Source: a bacterium (lineage in GTDB: Bacteria; UBP7; UBA6624). From it: a stretch of 30,245 nucleotides of DNA. The notes under the pieces were generated by a model. It was not told the DNA's origin, did no database searches, and saw only the letters and a program-made list of their open reading frames with translations. Both the position numbers and the translations under genes were made by a program. The DNA is taken from NCBI GenBank assembly GCA_002716355.1, contig PBAU01000006.1, forward strand, positions 1 through 30,245, given 5' to 3'. This document shows, piece by piece, positions 16,401 through 22,555 of the stretch (its first letter is position 1; each line of letters opens with the position of its first letter).

Positions 16401-18507
16401 TGATTGTTGGTTGAGTAATCAATGGGCTTCCTGTAACAATTAAACCAGTACCGTTTGAATGGTCTATGTTCAAACCATCAATAACCAATGAAGAACCATT
16501 TGCATCACCATCATTATTCAGGTCGACACCATCCTCCAGCTCTCCAGTAGATTGGATAATTAAACCTGCTTCCAGGGCAGGACTAACTATATCACTAATA
16601 CCACCACCATATCTAATAGTCAAATTTTCCACAAAACCAGTTGAACCAGCCGAGAACTTCAACTGGCCCCAATCCCCAGCGCTAGCACTAGGAGCATTTT
16701 GTGGCTGGCCTGGACAATACCCATTGTCAACGCCAGGTACACCATTGCCAACAGTTACAGGTTCAAAAATAACCCCATTAGAGCCAATTGTCGTCAAGCT
16801 TCCTGTAACATCCACCCCTACAGGAGGAGTTCCTGATGGATCCATAAGCCTAACCCTTAGAGGGTCATTGTTGATATTAGTTGTATCTAAAGTCAAATTG
16901 CCCTTAATCTCAAAATCCTGGTTTAAGAAATAAGGAGAGTTAGCAACATCCCATATTGAATCGCCCAATAAATCCTCTGATACTAAAGTACCGCAGTTCA
17001 GCAATTCAAAATCAACCTCATTTGAATCGAAATTTGTAATTGCAGTATTGGCATAAGCTTTTACCTCAGAAGATCCAGCAATAGGATTGAATGAATTGTT
17101 TCCTCCAACTTTAATGCTAGGTAAATAAGTTGCCTCAGCAACACAAGACCAACCATCTGCATCATTACCATTATTGTCACTACAAGCAACCTGACCATCA
17201 ACATAAAAATCAACTGAAGTTACATTGGAAACAGAAGTGTCAACAACCGCAGAAAAAGTCACACATCTAAAACCATTTGTTACATATTGTCCTGATTGAG
17301 TGTCAAACCATCCTGGTTCACTATCATCAGCAGTTCCCTCTATACAATCAGGACCATAATTAACCAAAACAGGAGCAATAATGTCGTTGTTTTTAGGGGA
17401 GGTTACAAGAACTTGCTTATCAGTGCCTCCACTAGATTCATTATTGATATCAACAGTTCTTGTATCCTGAGCACTTTTAATACCATCAGTAACCTGAGCT
17501 ACTAACTGATAAGTTCCATCGCCTGCTGTTGGATTAACCTGAGTGTCCCAATTTGATTGCCATCTAGAAATGTTCCAAACATCAACACCATCAGAAACAA
17601 CAGAATCCAAAGGATTCTCAAGAACCAAAAGTCCATTTGGAGCATTTGGATCCTGACACTCTAGATCACTAGGCAAGAAATCAAATTTTGTACATTTAAC
17701 AATGCTAGACCTTGGGTCAGAGTCCAAATCTCTAAACTTAACTATCGAACCTTTTGTAAATTGTGCAATTAATGCACCGCTTCCTGAATCGAAACTTTGA
17801 GTTGCATCAACAAGAAAAGTTGTTGTTGTTGCACTACAGTCCCAAGCTTGATTTGGATCACAGATTACAAAAGATTTATGAGAAGATCCCAATTGTTCGG
17901 TTGCAAAAAACTCACTATCAACCGCCAAATTAACATCAGTACAAACACTTGTACCGAAACATCTTTGACCTTCTATTGTTCCACTTACAGAATAAGTTCC
18001 AGCCAAAGGGCTTGGCAAACTGTTGATAGATATAGCCACCCCTACTTCGAAATCTTTTTCCAAGGATTCTGAATTACCAGAACCTTCGCCTACAGCTGTA
18101 ACTTTAATATCTACATCCTGAGACAAAAGAGGAGCATGCCAGTAAACAACAGAACCATTTCCTCCAGAAGTTTCAATATAAGATTGACAATTTGCAATAT
18201 TGGTTACACCTATGCTGTTTCCATACATCAAGAAACCTGGATCTATTGATGCTGAAGAATTTAAGCACCATTGATATGCAATAGCATTATTTGCAGTAGC
18301 ACTGATCTCATATCTTCTACCAGGGGACAAAGACGAACTTGTTGCAATTGTTGGCCCATCTGTCAATTCGACATCAGCAAAATTATTGCCGCCGCCTCCT
18401 CCACCTCCACTACCTGAAGAATTCCCTCCAGAAGAATCATCACCGCCGCTACAAGCGATAGCGCTGAATCCAAAAATAACTAATAAAAATAAAAATCTTT
18501 TGTTCAT
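10483..18507 (-). CDS. Giant surface lipoprotein with repeated beta-helix modules
   Basis: A single 2674-codon frame. Residues 1-19 are a lipoprotein signal (basic start, hydrophobic core, lipobox AIAC, Cys19), with Ser at +2 and then a Ser/Gly linker including a run of seven Gly, consistent with an outer-membrane anchor. About 45-515 look like Ig-like or all-beta domains with several Cys. From about 520 I find six related modules, opening with PY(V/L/F)-type segments near 521, 787, 1097, 1413, 1699 and 2345. Each continues through G..VVKF- and VxFTSxxDD-like strands, then (D/S/F)WG-like and IRYGG-like motifs, typical of right-handed parallel beta-helix (pectin-lyase fold) proteins. About 1930-2150 adds NN-G-rich helix coils. 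No catalytic residues, sortase motif or autotransporter barrel is seen. Adhesion or polysaccharide binding are possible roles. The ATG has AGGAGG 5 nt upstream. Base composition is visibly richer in G+C than its neighbours. Confidence 0.85.
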   Translation of the reverse strand: MNKRFLFLLVIFGFSAIACSGGDDSSGGNSSGSGGGGGGGNNFADVELTDGPTIATSSSLSPGRRYEISATANNAIAYQWCLNSSASIDPGFLMYGNSIGVTNIANCQSYIETSGGNGSVVYWHAPLLSQDVDIKVTAVGEGSGNSESLEKDFEVGVAISINSLPSPLAGTYSVSGTIEGQRCFGTSVCTDVNLAVDSEFFATEQLGSSHKSFVICDPNQAWDCSATTTTFLVDATQSFDSGSGALIAQFTKGSIVKFRDLDSDPRSSIVKCTKFDFLPSDLECQDPNAPNGLLVLENPLDSVVSDGVDVWNISRWQSNWDTQVNPTAGDGTYQLVAQVTDGIKSAQDTRTVDINNESSGGTDKQVLVTSPKNNDIIAPVLVNYGPDCIEGTADDSEPGWFDTQSGQYVTNGFRCVTFSAVVDTSVSNVTSVDFYVDGQVACSDNNGNDADGWSCVAEATYLPSIKVGGNNSFNPIAGSSEVKAYANTAITNFDSNEVDFELLNCGTLVSEDLLGDSIWDVANSPYFLNQDFEIKGNLTLDTTNINNDPLRVRLMDPSGTPPVGVDVTGSLTTIGSNGVIFEPVTVGNGVPGVDNGYCPGQPQNAPSASAGDWGQLKFSAGSTGFVENLTIRYGGGISDIVSPALEAGLIIQSTGELEDGVDLNNDGDANGSSLVIDGLNIDHSNGTGLIVTGSPLITQPTINSGDLTVSNSTDFGMIMHPAFSGLKDLNNTGSLPAFSGNEDGDSIQIEGGNIPQALSVLLQDCPNIFTNCPNFWGEVRWPAVVGAYVVDGQITVEAGASLRLEGGTVVKFLTTASGISSSGRLAIGDSQDDTVYLTSYNDDFAGVFNVPGGGIVDCSDVNSSGHPICDTNKDGISTGSPGEWGAVKFDIGSFGYVEGTVLRYGGSDPSLGVVQVQSTSLREGSDQVDCDDPDLQVVSWGDPLDPVSSEEEDLKNNCVVVQNNTIMDAGGYGISITGQPNVYPTVRDNIFTSLSTYPVLQVPSYTGISDIQNDRSDPGFCTGANFPGENPGDPCETNDNKFCDWDEATGQCLATAASDSFYGIRMLLGRVTDNELAMLKPMDRGDHAGDQTVNSPTPMPYVVDQDMSVEEDIDGDGVSGIFSILPGVLVKLDSSGGGISAAGTICIGSYWDETNEQCVIPVQGDPYYLSDGNGNLAEVVFSSISEDDILSEGDTNGDGSSSSAQPGSWRGIEITSTSKKSLINNASIRYAGSGLGSAVKIDGAFARVQDSVIEHSSGYGLQYRGGAPSLLNVTLEDGSIIDDVVRSAVKRNSFFRNQKAPLSIPHFSSLCGRENTVTGVSFLNGCDSVGLDQNRIPAPGDSQFSNTVSAVHIHTLDRTCAPGICSEGEIAELTQPVKWSTMCFSNNNSGSWDPSCGTPNGGPGVIDAANISRVTPYLVDSHITVGNGAELILDYGLVAKFDNQVSGITVNGSLTAAGNPIDNLNNPDVDASDTPRAGFADVVFTSYFDDMTDITSCAGGGCDTDGSGLSEGSRGDWKGVYFVSNEDALSCPDSYPFNHPVAENVSNVEPCGRIFGLGIRYAGAGNRGSTKGDILDQGNIVFDAAESVIVSHLISEDSAENGIVILDNENFTGSFPIIRDSSFNFNSFYPIVADMGIGSDFLINNSYSVNKIPASGTKEYPGFGVRGGQIRNRVVGLDTTWNNNTINIIDNSGNIDVQPMPYVVTDSIRVGDDSAVDNIDVHMKIEAGVVVKMGDPFIYGESDGVDNREVSMIVDGYLQVDGNAVDPVVWTSISDDCNGNVDSLTFSCDAAFLTSFPEAIDTNRNLMSMGPSPSDLSVADESDDNWLRLDGDSDGVYEKSFWGSLALRTRIDADLNNIKVLFGGSNQNSSIFGPSPNQRAGNLTLQGESAPGAQIRISDAEFAYSGGHGIASFKQGGLMDINLHIKEGSNVHHSYARGIHMSETPFKITGSAGNETIVEGNGIRCSNSLIGTPLKPGVTDECDGIFIERTQDPTITGLISKDNGGWGIYIKAGHDGTCSIEQPFPVISSSGLTGTLQVLNNGLGGMRLENTLDFLVDGVEFNNNGYYGKGWDDGHGVDFVMKAIDSCPGGWTANKGEMYNSTMQNNTWRGLAVRNMLNNSGDPRPVLTNNTISGNTGGGVLVWHASPSITNTQISNNSALVLNNEPLPTDCPEITVPAGNPCLEFTQVGHGVYVHVDRPESIPTPLTSFMNPADLVLDGNDSGKISATQPGLSSLTLTDNSPYQMRIPINVEVGDSVANPARAANNQFIKTLSDADPCDGANAPCIRNAVEIYGWVINDSFTDDTATATNDPEAVATTNTYPGQVNPDVLLGVLNGQTGGGGNTNAIPYVITNDILVLPSGSYEEYAQGFGSFSPVYLQIDSTIIKLRDEPENVDWSQGAIDFHNHNLFIADNSFITSIHDPLLGTKIDYPNSNLGLYDEAAGPGDWGAVRFYNRTLDFWESWLNVDTLCAETDVVVPAGTQGGGTGYSEGFGGPLDAQLEQRGAATGACNPFGPWLSHPVNQYEGTTADEDEDCDPICDWYPQTPFSDNPGSSIISRMWNTVLKYGGESSEAMVWIQESSPMLFQVGLEDSITNGMYIDANGSHGPNNISFNGLQACSSQGCQISPGGAGLFFTTFPRIQLAAWQNNLLGVCKFAGGGGTNLIDQAFTICTQN
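11445..16947 (-). repeat. Six-module protein repeat array inside the giant lipoprotein
   Basis: Module openings, read from PYFLN, AYVVDGQITV, PYVVDQDMSV, PYLVDSHITV, PYVVTDSIRV and PYVITNDILV, fall near residues 521, 787, 1097, 1413, 1699 and 2345. The later landmark in each is DWGQLKF, EWGAVKF, SWRGIEI, DWKGVYF, FWGSLAL or DWGAVRF, about 90-140 residues on. Modules diverge strongly between these landmarks, so this is old protein-level duplication, not a DNA-level tandem repeat. The fifth module is about twice as long because of extra beta-helix coils. Confidence 0.75.
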
Positions 18508-18513
18508 AGTTGC
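18508..18513 (-). promoter_or_regulatory. Start region and strong ribosome binding site of the giant lipoprotein
   Basis: On the - strand AGGAGG precedes the ATG at 18507 with CAACT as spacer, so the core itself covers about 18513-18518. It is the best Shine-Dalgarno match in the window and fixes the start of a very long gene. Confidence 0.8.
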
Positions 18514-18545
18514 CTCCTAGCAAATCAATACAAAATTGTCAAATA

Positions 18546-18587
18546 AGTATAACCAATTATTGTATACATTAAAAAGATAAAAGGCAA
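18546..18587 (-). promoter_or_regulatory. Candidate promoter of the giant lipoprotein operon
   Basis: On the - strand, TTGCCT (18582-18587) is followed after 17 nt by TACAAT (18559-18564), a fair sigma-70-type pair, giving a leader of about 45 nt. TATACT (18546-18551) is an alternative -10. The -35 lies within the T-tract of the trpS terminator. The sites are consensus matches only. Confidence 0.35.
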
Positions 18588-18611
18588 AAACTTCAACCCT
18601 TTAGGGTTGAA
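18578..18611 (-). terminator. Intrinsic terminator after trpS
   Basis: On the - strand the arms TTCAACCCT and AGGGTTGAA (18592-18611) form a perfect inverted repeat with a tight loop, followed by GTTTTTGCCTTTT. It begins 20 nt after the trpS stop and separates the trpS unit from the giant lipoprotein unit. In the + direction no T-tract follows, so it should act on the - strand only. Confidence 0.75.
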
Positions 18612-18630
18612 CTCAAAAAGATAGAATAAT

Positions 18631-19626
18631 CTAACCTAAACCAACCAATTTTCTTGCAATTTCAACCCTAGGCCTTGCAATGGAAGAAGCTTTTTTTGCA
18701 CCCTCGAATAAAATCTCACGCACCTCTTCCTTCTTTTGAAGCCATTCATTTTTTGATTCTCTTATTGGTTTCAAGTATTCGCACAACTCATTCCCCAAAG
18801 AAACCTTCAAGTCTCCATATCTTAAATTTTGAGAATTGTAGGCATCAAGCATTAAATTATATTGATCCTGATTACAAGCATGAAGCAAGCCCATTAAATT
18901 TTCTATAGAAGGTGACATTTCTTGCTGGTCGTCACCAGTATCTGTAACAGCTTTCTTAACCTTTTTTCTAACAATCCCTTCCTCATCATCGATAAAGACA
19001 GCTCCCTCAGGGTGACTTTTACTCATTTTTGCCGATGGATTCTTGAGATCTAAAATTCTGGGAACCTTAGTGGTTAAAGCCTGAACTTCTTCAAACAAAA
19101 AACCATGAGTTTTATTAAATCTTCTGAGGATTTCTCTTGTTAATTCAAGATGCTGTAGCTGATCCTCTCCAACAGGAACCTTTGAAGCACCATAAAGCAA
19201 AATGTCGGCAGCCTGCAATACAGGATAATTCAAAACACCAAGCCCGACTGTTTCCCTATTTCCACCTTTTTCTTTAAATTGAGTCATCCTTGCAAGTTCT
19301 CCATATCTAGTCAAAGATGCAAAAATCCAATAAAGTTCAAGATGTTCCGGCACATCGCTTTGGACAAATAATATGGATCTGTTTGGATCAATACCACATG
19401 CCAGAAGGTCAATAACTATTGACTCTGTATTGGCTTTGAGCTCTTGTGCGTCAGGAACGGTTGTTAAAGCATGATAATCAACAACACAAAATGCACACTT
19501 GTACCTATTTTGCAAATCTACCCAATTTGTGATTGCTCCAAAAAGATTGCCTAGGTGTAAATTTCCGGTTGGCTGTATTCCTGATAAGACATCAGTCTTT
19601 GGTAAATTTTTTGAATGATTTGTCAT
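18631..19626 (-). CDS. trpS: Tryptophanyl-tRNA synthetase
   Basis: This class I synthetase charges tRNA-Trp. The HIGH-type motif is PTGNLHLGN (19-27). The substrate pocket segment NYPVLQAADILLYGASKVPVGEDQ (133-156) and the KMSKS motif (200-204) are intact. The 331-residue length is normal. The gene starts 10 nt after the M50 protease stop, with only a weak ribosome binding site, and ends before a clear terminator, so it is the last gene of its unit. Confidence 0.97.
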   Translation of the reverse strand: MTNHSKNLPKTDVLSGIQPTGNLHLGNLFGAITNWVDLQNRYKCAFCVVDYHALTTVPDAQELKANTESIVIDLLACGIDPNRSILFVQSDVPEHLELYWIFASLTRYGELARMTQFKEKGGNRETVGLGVLNYPVLQAADILLYGASKVPVGEDQLQHLELTREILRRFNKTHGFLFEEVQALTTKVPRILDLKNPSAKMSKSHPEGAVFIDDEEGIVRKKVKKAVTDTGDDQQEMSPSIENLMGLLHACNQDQYNLMLDAYNSQNLRYGDLKVSLGNELCEYLKPIRESKNEWLQKKEEVREILFEGAKKASSIARPRVEIARKLVGLG

Positions 19627-19636
19627 TATGGATATT

Positions 19637-20275
19637 TTATATTACTGAAATACCCAAAATGGAAGTAGCAATGGAATAAGCAATATTGACCGCAAAATCA
19701 ATTGGAGCTCTAAAGAAAAAAATCAACAAAAAAACAAAAGCAAAGCCATACTTGTCTAAAGCAAACCATCTCCAAGCAATTTTCCTTGGGAAGAGAAGCT
19801 GTATTATTCTTGATCCATCCATTGGTGGGACTGGAATAAGATTGAAGCATCCGAGAATCATATTTATCACAGTTAAGTAAATAAAAAATATTCCTAGCAT
19901 ATACAAAAAAGAACCAACCGGCTCTTGCTGCGTTTCAATTAGCCTGAATAAACCGGCAGAAATCAAAGCCAGTACAAAATTAACTAAAGGGCCAGCAAAT
20001 GCAACAATGGCAAAGCCTTTCCTGAAGTTTTTGTAATATCTTGGATTGACAGGAACAGGTTTAGCCCATCCGAAAATAAAAGGGGATCCAGAAAGTATCA
20101 TCAAAGCAGGAAAAAGAGTTCCCAGCAAATCAAGATGCTTAAGTGGATTCAATGTAATTCTGTTTTGTTTAACAGGGGTTGGATCCCCTAATAGCATACT
20201 TGCGACCCCATGAGCCACTTCATGCATGACTAAGCTCGCTATCAATGCTATTATCGGTATAAGCTTTTCAAGCAT
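19637..20275 (-). CDS. Site-2-type zinc metalloprotease (peptidase family M50)
   Basis: A 212-residue membrane protein with about five or six hydrophobic segments. The zinc ligands HEVAH (His18, His22) lie in the first segment, and the third ligand region NLIPVPPMDG (145-154, Asp153) in a later one. FAGPLVNFVLA matches the conserved GP-N segment of the compact M50B group, which lacks the PDZ domain of RseP. Such proteases cleave substrates within the membrane; natural substrates of these small members are mostly unknown. The start ATG overlaps the cca stop by 8 nt, suggesting coupled translation. Confidence 0.92.
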   Translation of the reverse strand: MLEKLIPIIALIASLVMHEVAHGVASMLLGDPTPVKQNRITLNPLKHLDLLGTLFPALMILSGSPFIFGWAKPVPVNPRYYKNFRKGFAIVAFAGPLVNFVLALISAGLFRLIETQQEPVGSFLYMLGIFFIYLTVINMILGCFNLIPVPPMDGSRIIQLLFPRKIAWRWFALDKYGFAFVFLLIFFFRAPIDFAVNIAYSIATSILGISVI

Positions 20276-21446
20276 TTTCTTCCACCCAATTCAAGATACT
20301 ATTTTTATCTGGTTCACAATGGCCTCTAAAGATTGCTTTTCTGGCCTTGGATAAACAATGCCCAATTCTTTTACCTTTCACACCAATAAGCTTTAATTCG
20401 TTTCCATTGGGCAAAATAATCTTTTCCCTTAAATCTAAATATTCCTTTAATTTTGCAGTTGTTAATTTTGCACTTTCATTCATGACTAAATCTATCAAAA
20501 AATCAGACCATGAGCCAATCAAATTATCCATTCTTGACAAATCCCAATTTTGATTAAATTCCGGAAAAGAAGGGGAGATGATCGGCATTATGGCTTTGAT
20601 TTCATTTTTTCTTGCACCAAGTCTAGCCCATGCAAAAGGTGCATCGGGCCCCCTACATGAAGAATAAAAACTCAAAATTGATTCAGAATCAAAACCTTCA
20701 ACCCATTCTCCCTGAAATATATCTTGCAACAAAACCGCTTCCTCAAAAGATGAATCTAAAAATGAAATTCCTTCTTTTACAAGTTTTAAAATTTCATTTC
20801 TCCATCTTTCAGGAGCAACAAATTTTGCAACATCTTTAATCTCTTTCCTGCCAAGCGCCTCCAAGGTTAAACTATCAAGATCGCCTCCATTTAAGAACCT
20901 GTATCTGTAAAGTCTGATTAATCTAGTTGGATCCTCAATGAAACTGCCTGTATGAAAAACCTTCCAGTTTTTATTTTCAAGATCCTTCAAATAAGATATC
21001 GGGATACCTTCAAGCGTTGAAAAAACACCGTCTTGGCAAGAATCAATTGAAGTAGCAATAGCATTAATAGTGAAGTCTCTTCTTTCCAAATCATCATAAA
21101 TAGAAACGCTATCAAATTCACAAAATGGTAATTGCCCCTCATTAACATACTTTTCCTTTCTTGTGGTTGATAAGCCGATACTCAAATCACCCCTTGTAAG
21201 TCTTGCAGTTCTAAAATTTTCAAAATATTCAAAAGAACAATCGTTTTTAAAGATTTCTTCTTTTAACAACTCTGCATTTTGCAATACATTTTTATCTAAA
21301 ACCAAATCAATATCTTTGATGTTTTTTCCCCAATAAACATCTCTCAAGAAACCGCCGACAATCCAACATTTTTGATTTTCAGAAATGTGGTTTATCGCTT
21401 GTAGAAACAACTCAGGAGCTGCTTTCTTTATATCAAATGTAATCAT
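20268..21446 (-). CDS. cca: tRNA nucleotidyltransferase (CCA-adding or A-adding)
   Basis: This is a class II nucleotidyltransferase-superfamily enzyme that completes or repairs the tRNA 3' CCA end. The head domain has the IVGGFLRD loop (29-36), the metal-binding DID (45-47), and ERRDFTINAIA (121-131). It is followed by DPTRLIRLYRYRF, the nucleotide-selecting neck region. The C-terminal body (about 210-392) is diverged. RRDFTINAIA favours a CCA/A-adding enzyme over poly(A) polymerase. Whether it adds CCA or only A cannot be told; a split CC-adding/A-adding pair would need a second gene elsewhere. It starts 5 nt after trmL. Confidence 0.88.
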   Translation of the reverse strand: MITFDIKKAAPELFLQAINHISENQKCWIVGGFLRDVYWGKNIKDIDLVLDKNVLQNAELLKEEIFKNDCSFEYFENFRTARLTRGDLSIGLSTTRKEKYVNEGQLPFCEFDSVSIYDDLERRDFTINAIATSIDSCQDGVFSTLEGIPISYLKDLENKNWKVFHTGSFIEDPTRLIRLYRYRFLNGGDLDSLTLEALGRKEIKDVAKFVAPERWRNEILKLVKEGISFLDSSFEEAVLLQDIFQGEWVEGFDSESILSFYSSCRGPDAPFAWARLGARKNEIKAIMPIISPSFPEFNQNWDLSRMDNLIGSWSDFLIDLVMNESAKLTTAKLKEYLDLREKIILPNGNELKLIGVKGKRIGHCLSKARKAIFRGHCEPDKNSILNWVEENA

Positions 21447-21451
21447 GGTTT

Positions 21452-21910
21452 TTACATATGCTTGAGCTCTGCATTCTTTCTCAATTGACGTAATGCCTCA
21501 TAAGAAGCTACAGAAACGCTCATTGCAAGATTTAAAGATCTTTCATTGGGAATCATGGGTATCCTCACCCTCAAATCAGAATTTTGTTTAACCTCTTCAG
21601 GCAAGCCAATATCCTCTCTACCAAACAATAAAAAATCATTTTTTTGGAAATTTACATCCCATAACGAAGTATCCCCTTTTGTTGTAAAAGCAATCACCCT
21701 CCCATTTAAGTTACCTGGGATTGAATCATGTGTTTCATAATCTAACCTAGGCCAGTAATCCAAACCTGCTCTTTTCAGTTTTGAATCTGACAAGCTAAAA
21801 CCCAAAGGCTCTATTAGATGAAGTTTTATTCCTAGATTGACACATAGCCTACCAATTGATCCAGTATTGCTAGGAATCAATGGTTCGTAAAGGATCAATG
21901 AAAACGACAA
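21452..21910 (-). CDS. trmL: tRNA (cytidine/uridine-34-2'-O)-methyltransferase
   Basis: This SPOUT (trefoil-knot) methyltransferase modifies the wobble base ribose of tRNA-Leu isoacceptors. The 152 residues carry PLIPSNTGSIGRLC (10-23), LLFGREDIGLP (94-104) and IPMIPNERSLNLAMSVSVAS (117-136), the three SAM-binding motifs of the family. The start is TTG at 21910, 4 nt after the stop of the GlmU-like gene; a second TTG four codons on would match the usual N-terminus equally well. No ATG is available near the N-terminus. Confidence 0.94.
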   Translation of the reverse strand: MSFSLILYEPLIPSNTGSIGRLCVNLGIKLHLIEPLGFSLSDSKLKRAGLDYWPRLDYETHDSIPGNLNGRVIAFTTKGDTSLWDVNFQKNDFLLFGREDIGLPEEVKQNSDLRVRIPMIPNERSLNLAMSVSVASYEALRQLRKNAELKHM

Positions 21911-21914
21911 TTTA

Positions 21915-22553
21915 TTATTTATTTTTCCAATTTTTAATTATTTTTTGCTGAACTCTAGATACGCCAAGGCTGCCTTTTGGAACATCTTTTGTAATGACGC
22001 TTCCAGCGGCAATGGTAACATTTTCATTTATGCAAACTGGAGCTATCAAAGACACGTTGCTTCCAATAAAACTATTGCTTCTTATTATTGTTTTATTTTT
22101 ATTCTTTCCATCGAAATTACAAGTTATAGTTCCAGCTCCTATATTTACATTTTCAAATATTTCAGCGTCTCCAATATAGGCAAGATGTGATATCTTTACA
22201 TTGTTTTTAATAATTGACTTTTTAATTTCAACATAATTGCCAATTCTGCAATTTTCACCAATCTCTACTTTATCTCTAATATGAGAATAAGGCCCTATAT
22301 TGCAATTAGACATTATGTTTGAGTTTGAAATAGTTGACCTCAAGACTCTTGTCTTTTCTCCAATATTTGAATTTTGAATATCTGAACCAGGCCCAATTTC
22401 ACATTCTTCCTGTATCTTTGTATCACCTGTTAGGCAAGAGAAAGGATTAATCGTTACCCCTTTACTTATGTCAACACCTTCACCAATGTATACAGATTCA
22501 GGATGTTTAATGATGACACCTTTTTGAATCCAAAAATTAACAAAATTTTTCAA
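21915..22553 (-). CDS. Stand-alone GlmU-type glucosamine-1-phosphate acetyltransferase domain
   Basis: The 212 residues are a left-handed beta-helix of hexapeptide repeats matching only the C-terminal half of GlmU (roughly residues 235-450 of the 456-residue E. coli enzyme). The acetyltransferase site is intact: SHLAYIGDAE with His123, then NVNIGAGTITCNFDGKNKNK (Asn136, Asn146) and the end VSRVQQKIIKNW. It should make N-acetylglucosamine-1-phosphate from GlcN-1-P and acetyl-CoA. The N-terminal uridylyltransferase half, with its GXGXRM motif, is absent; the preceding gene is the unrelated barrel protein, 2 nt away. The start is TTG at 22553. A separate UDP-GlcNAc pyrophosphorylase gene should exist elsewhere, or this is a sugar acetyltransferase with a different substrate. 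Confidence 0.85.
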   Translation of the reverse strand: MKNFVNFWIQKGVIIKHPESVYIGEGVDISKGVTINPFSCLTGDTKIQEECEIGPGSDIQNSNIGEKTRVLRSTISNSNIMSNCNIGPYSHIRDKVEIGENCRIGNYVEIKKSIIKNNVKISHLAYIGDAEIFENVNIGAGTITCNFDGKNKNKTIIRSNSFIGSNVSLIAPVCINENVTIAAGSVITKDVPKGSLGVSRVQQKIIKNWKNK

Positions 22554-22555
22554 AA

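Noticed and set aside
16466-16933. 155-codon open frame on the + strand, and several others (12062, 14345, 16129, 17797)
   Set aside because: They lie entirely inside the giant lipoprotein gene on the opposite strand, have no family features or ribosome binding sites, and reflect low stop density opposite Ser/Gly/Asp codons.
10483-18507. Giant protein as an autotransporter or two-partner secretion adhesin
   Set aside because: It has a lipoprotein signal, no C-terminal barrel and no TPS domain, and no TpsB-type transporter with POTRA domains is adjacent. The barrel protein at 22556-25834 lacks POTRA domains.
10483-18507. Horizontal transfer of the giant gene, suggested by higher GC
   Set aside because: Gly, Asp, Ser and Thr richness of a surface protein raises GC by itself, and there are no mobile-element genes, tRNA or direct repeats at its borders.
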